Positions 63,761-64,000 of a stretch of 64,000 nucleotides of DNA are shown here, piece after piece; positions within the stretch are counted from its first letter, which is position 1; each line of letters opens with the position of its first letter. The DNA is from Pseudomonas putida. Lineage in GTDB: Bacteria > Pseudomonadota > Gammaproteobacteria > Pseudomonadales > Pseudomonadaceae. Position numbers and translations under genes: made by a program. The DNA is taken from positions 62,001 through 126,000 of the forward strand of contig NZ_SMTE01000007.1 of the NCBI RefSeq assembly GCF_004357765.1. The letters run 5' to 3'. The notes beneath the pieces were generated by a model that saw only the letters and a program-made list of their open reading frames with translations, made no database searches and was not told the DNA's origin.

Positions 63761-64000
63761 TGCAGGCTACCTGTGAGTGAGGCTTGCAGTGCCCGGGCCA
63801 GGCGCCGGGTCACGGTTTCGGGTTGTTCGATGGCGCAGGCATGGCCGGCACCGTTGATCAGGCTGAAGGGCGCCGCGATGGCTTCGGCCAGCGCGCGGCA
63901 GTCTTCCGGTCGGGTGATGCCGTCGGCGCTACCGCAGTGCACTTCGCACGGCACGCCCGTGGGGGCGTGGTGCAGCAACGCGTCGCCGCACAGCAGTTCG
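63757..64000 (-). CDS. Alpha/beta hydrolase, C-terminal part only
   Basis: About 80 C-terminal residues are inside the window; the N-terminus lies beyond 64000. GVPCEVHCGSADGITRPEDCRALAEAI and INGAGHACAIEQPETVTRRLARAL contain the acid (SADGITRP) and histidine (GAGHACAIEQP) positions of alpha/beta hydrolases like enol-lactonases and meta-cleavage-product hydrolases. It is the first visible gene of the operon; a nucleophile elbow cannot be seen. It could open a lactone or hydrolyse a ring-cleavage product. Confidence 0.82.
   Translation of the reverse strand, partial: ELLCGDALLHHAPTGVPCEVHCGSADGITRPEDCRALAEAIAAPFSLINGAGHACAIEQPETVTRRLARALQASLTGSLQ

Overview
The window is 64 kb of GC-rich, densely coding DNA from a fluorescent pseudomonad, most likely the Pseudomonas putida group. 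This rests on XenA and Mqo proteins that I recognise closely, the hydroxyproline cluster order, P. putida-type REP palindromes (TTCGCGGGC-TT-GCCCGCGAA) and the RNase D / YcgL / YcgN and PtrB / CysK / LpxO neighbourhoods. I see no tRNA, rRNA, CRISPR array, transposase or phage genes. It reads as ordinary chromosome with several metabolic islands.

Layout. 1-9185: a LysR regulator (cut by the window edge) diverges from an OprD-type porin, a branched-chain-amino-acid-type ABC importer (binding protein plus LivHMGF) and a dCACHE chemoreceptor, so porin, pump and sensor may serve one nutrient. 9215-14029: a LysE-type exporter, then an iron-type cell-surface signalling trio (ECF sigma, FecR anti-sigma, TonB receptor with N-terminal signalling domain). 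14337-17545: malate:quinone oxidoreductase with an apparent signal peptide, then an ArsR repressor divergent from xenA around a perfect palindrome. 17576-25228: a complete trans-4-hydroxy-L-proline pathway (permease, 2-epimerase, deaminase, ketoglutarate-semialdehyde dehydrogenase, D-hydroxyproline dehydrogenase) with a PAS-AraC regulator.

25216-31368 is a molybdenum/formate-dehydrogenase-like locus: LysR, MoaB, MoaA with a bestrophin-like channel, and an FdhF/YdeP-type oxidoreductase. Three promoters here share a two-part motif with constant 15-nt spacing, which suggests one small LysR regulon. 31451-52888 holds mostly housekeeping and conserved genes: an Lrp regulator and PLP lyase pair, EptA-type phosphoethanolamine transferase, RNase D, YcgL, YcgN, an M61-like protein without its zinc motif, an RNA methyltransferase, an HNH nuclease, oligopeptidase B, a glutamine amidotransferase, a MoxR/VWA pair, CysK, LpxO and an EamA transporter.

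53455-64000 is the most interesting part. It is a minus-strand gene train with tight or overlapping junctions: alpha/beta hydrolase (partial), IclR regulator, SDR without the usual Tyr/Lys, ThDP enzyme, aspartate-dehydrogenase-like protein, aldehyde dehydrogenase, two-domain VOC dioxygenase-like protein, a 75-aa unknown, Rieske oxygenase and its reductase, followed after a REP pair by a Porin_O_P porin. I know of no assigned pathway for this set. It looks like an oxygenase-initiated catabolic route whose intermediates include an amino or imino acid and a 2-oxo acid.

All function calls come from reading protein sequences and motifs by eye. No database search was run.
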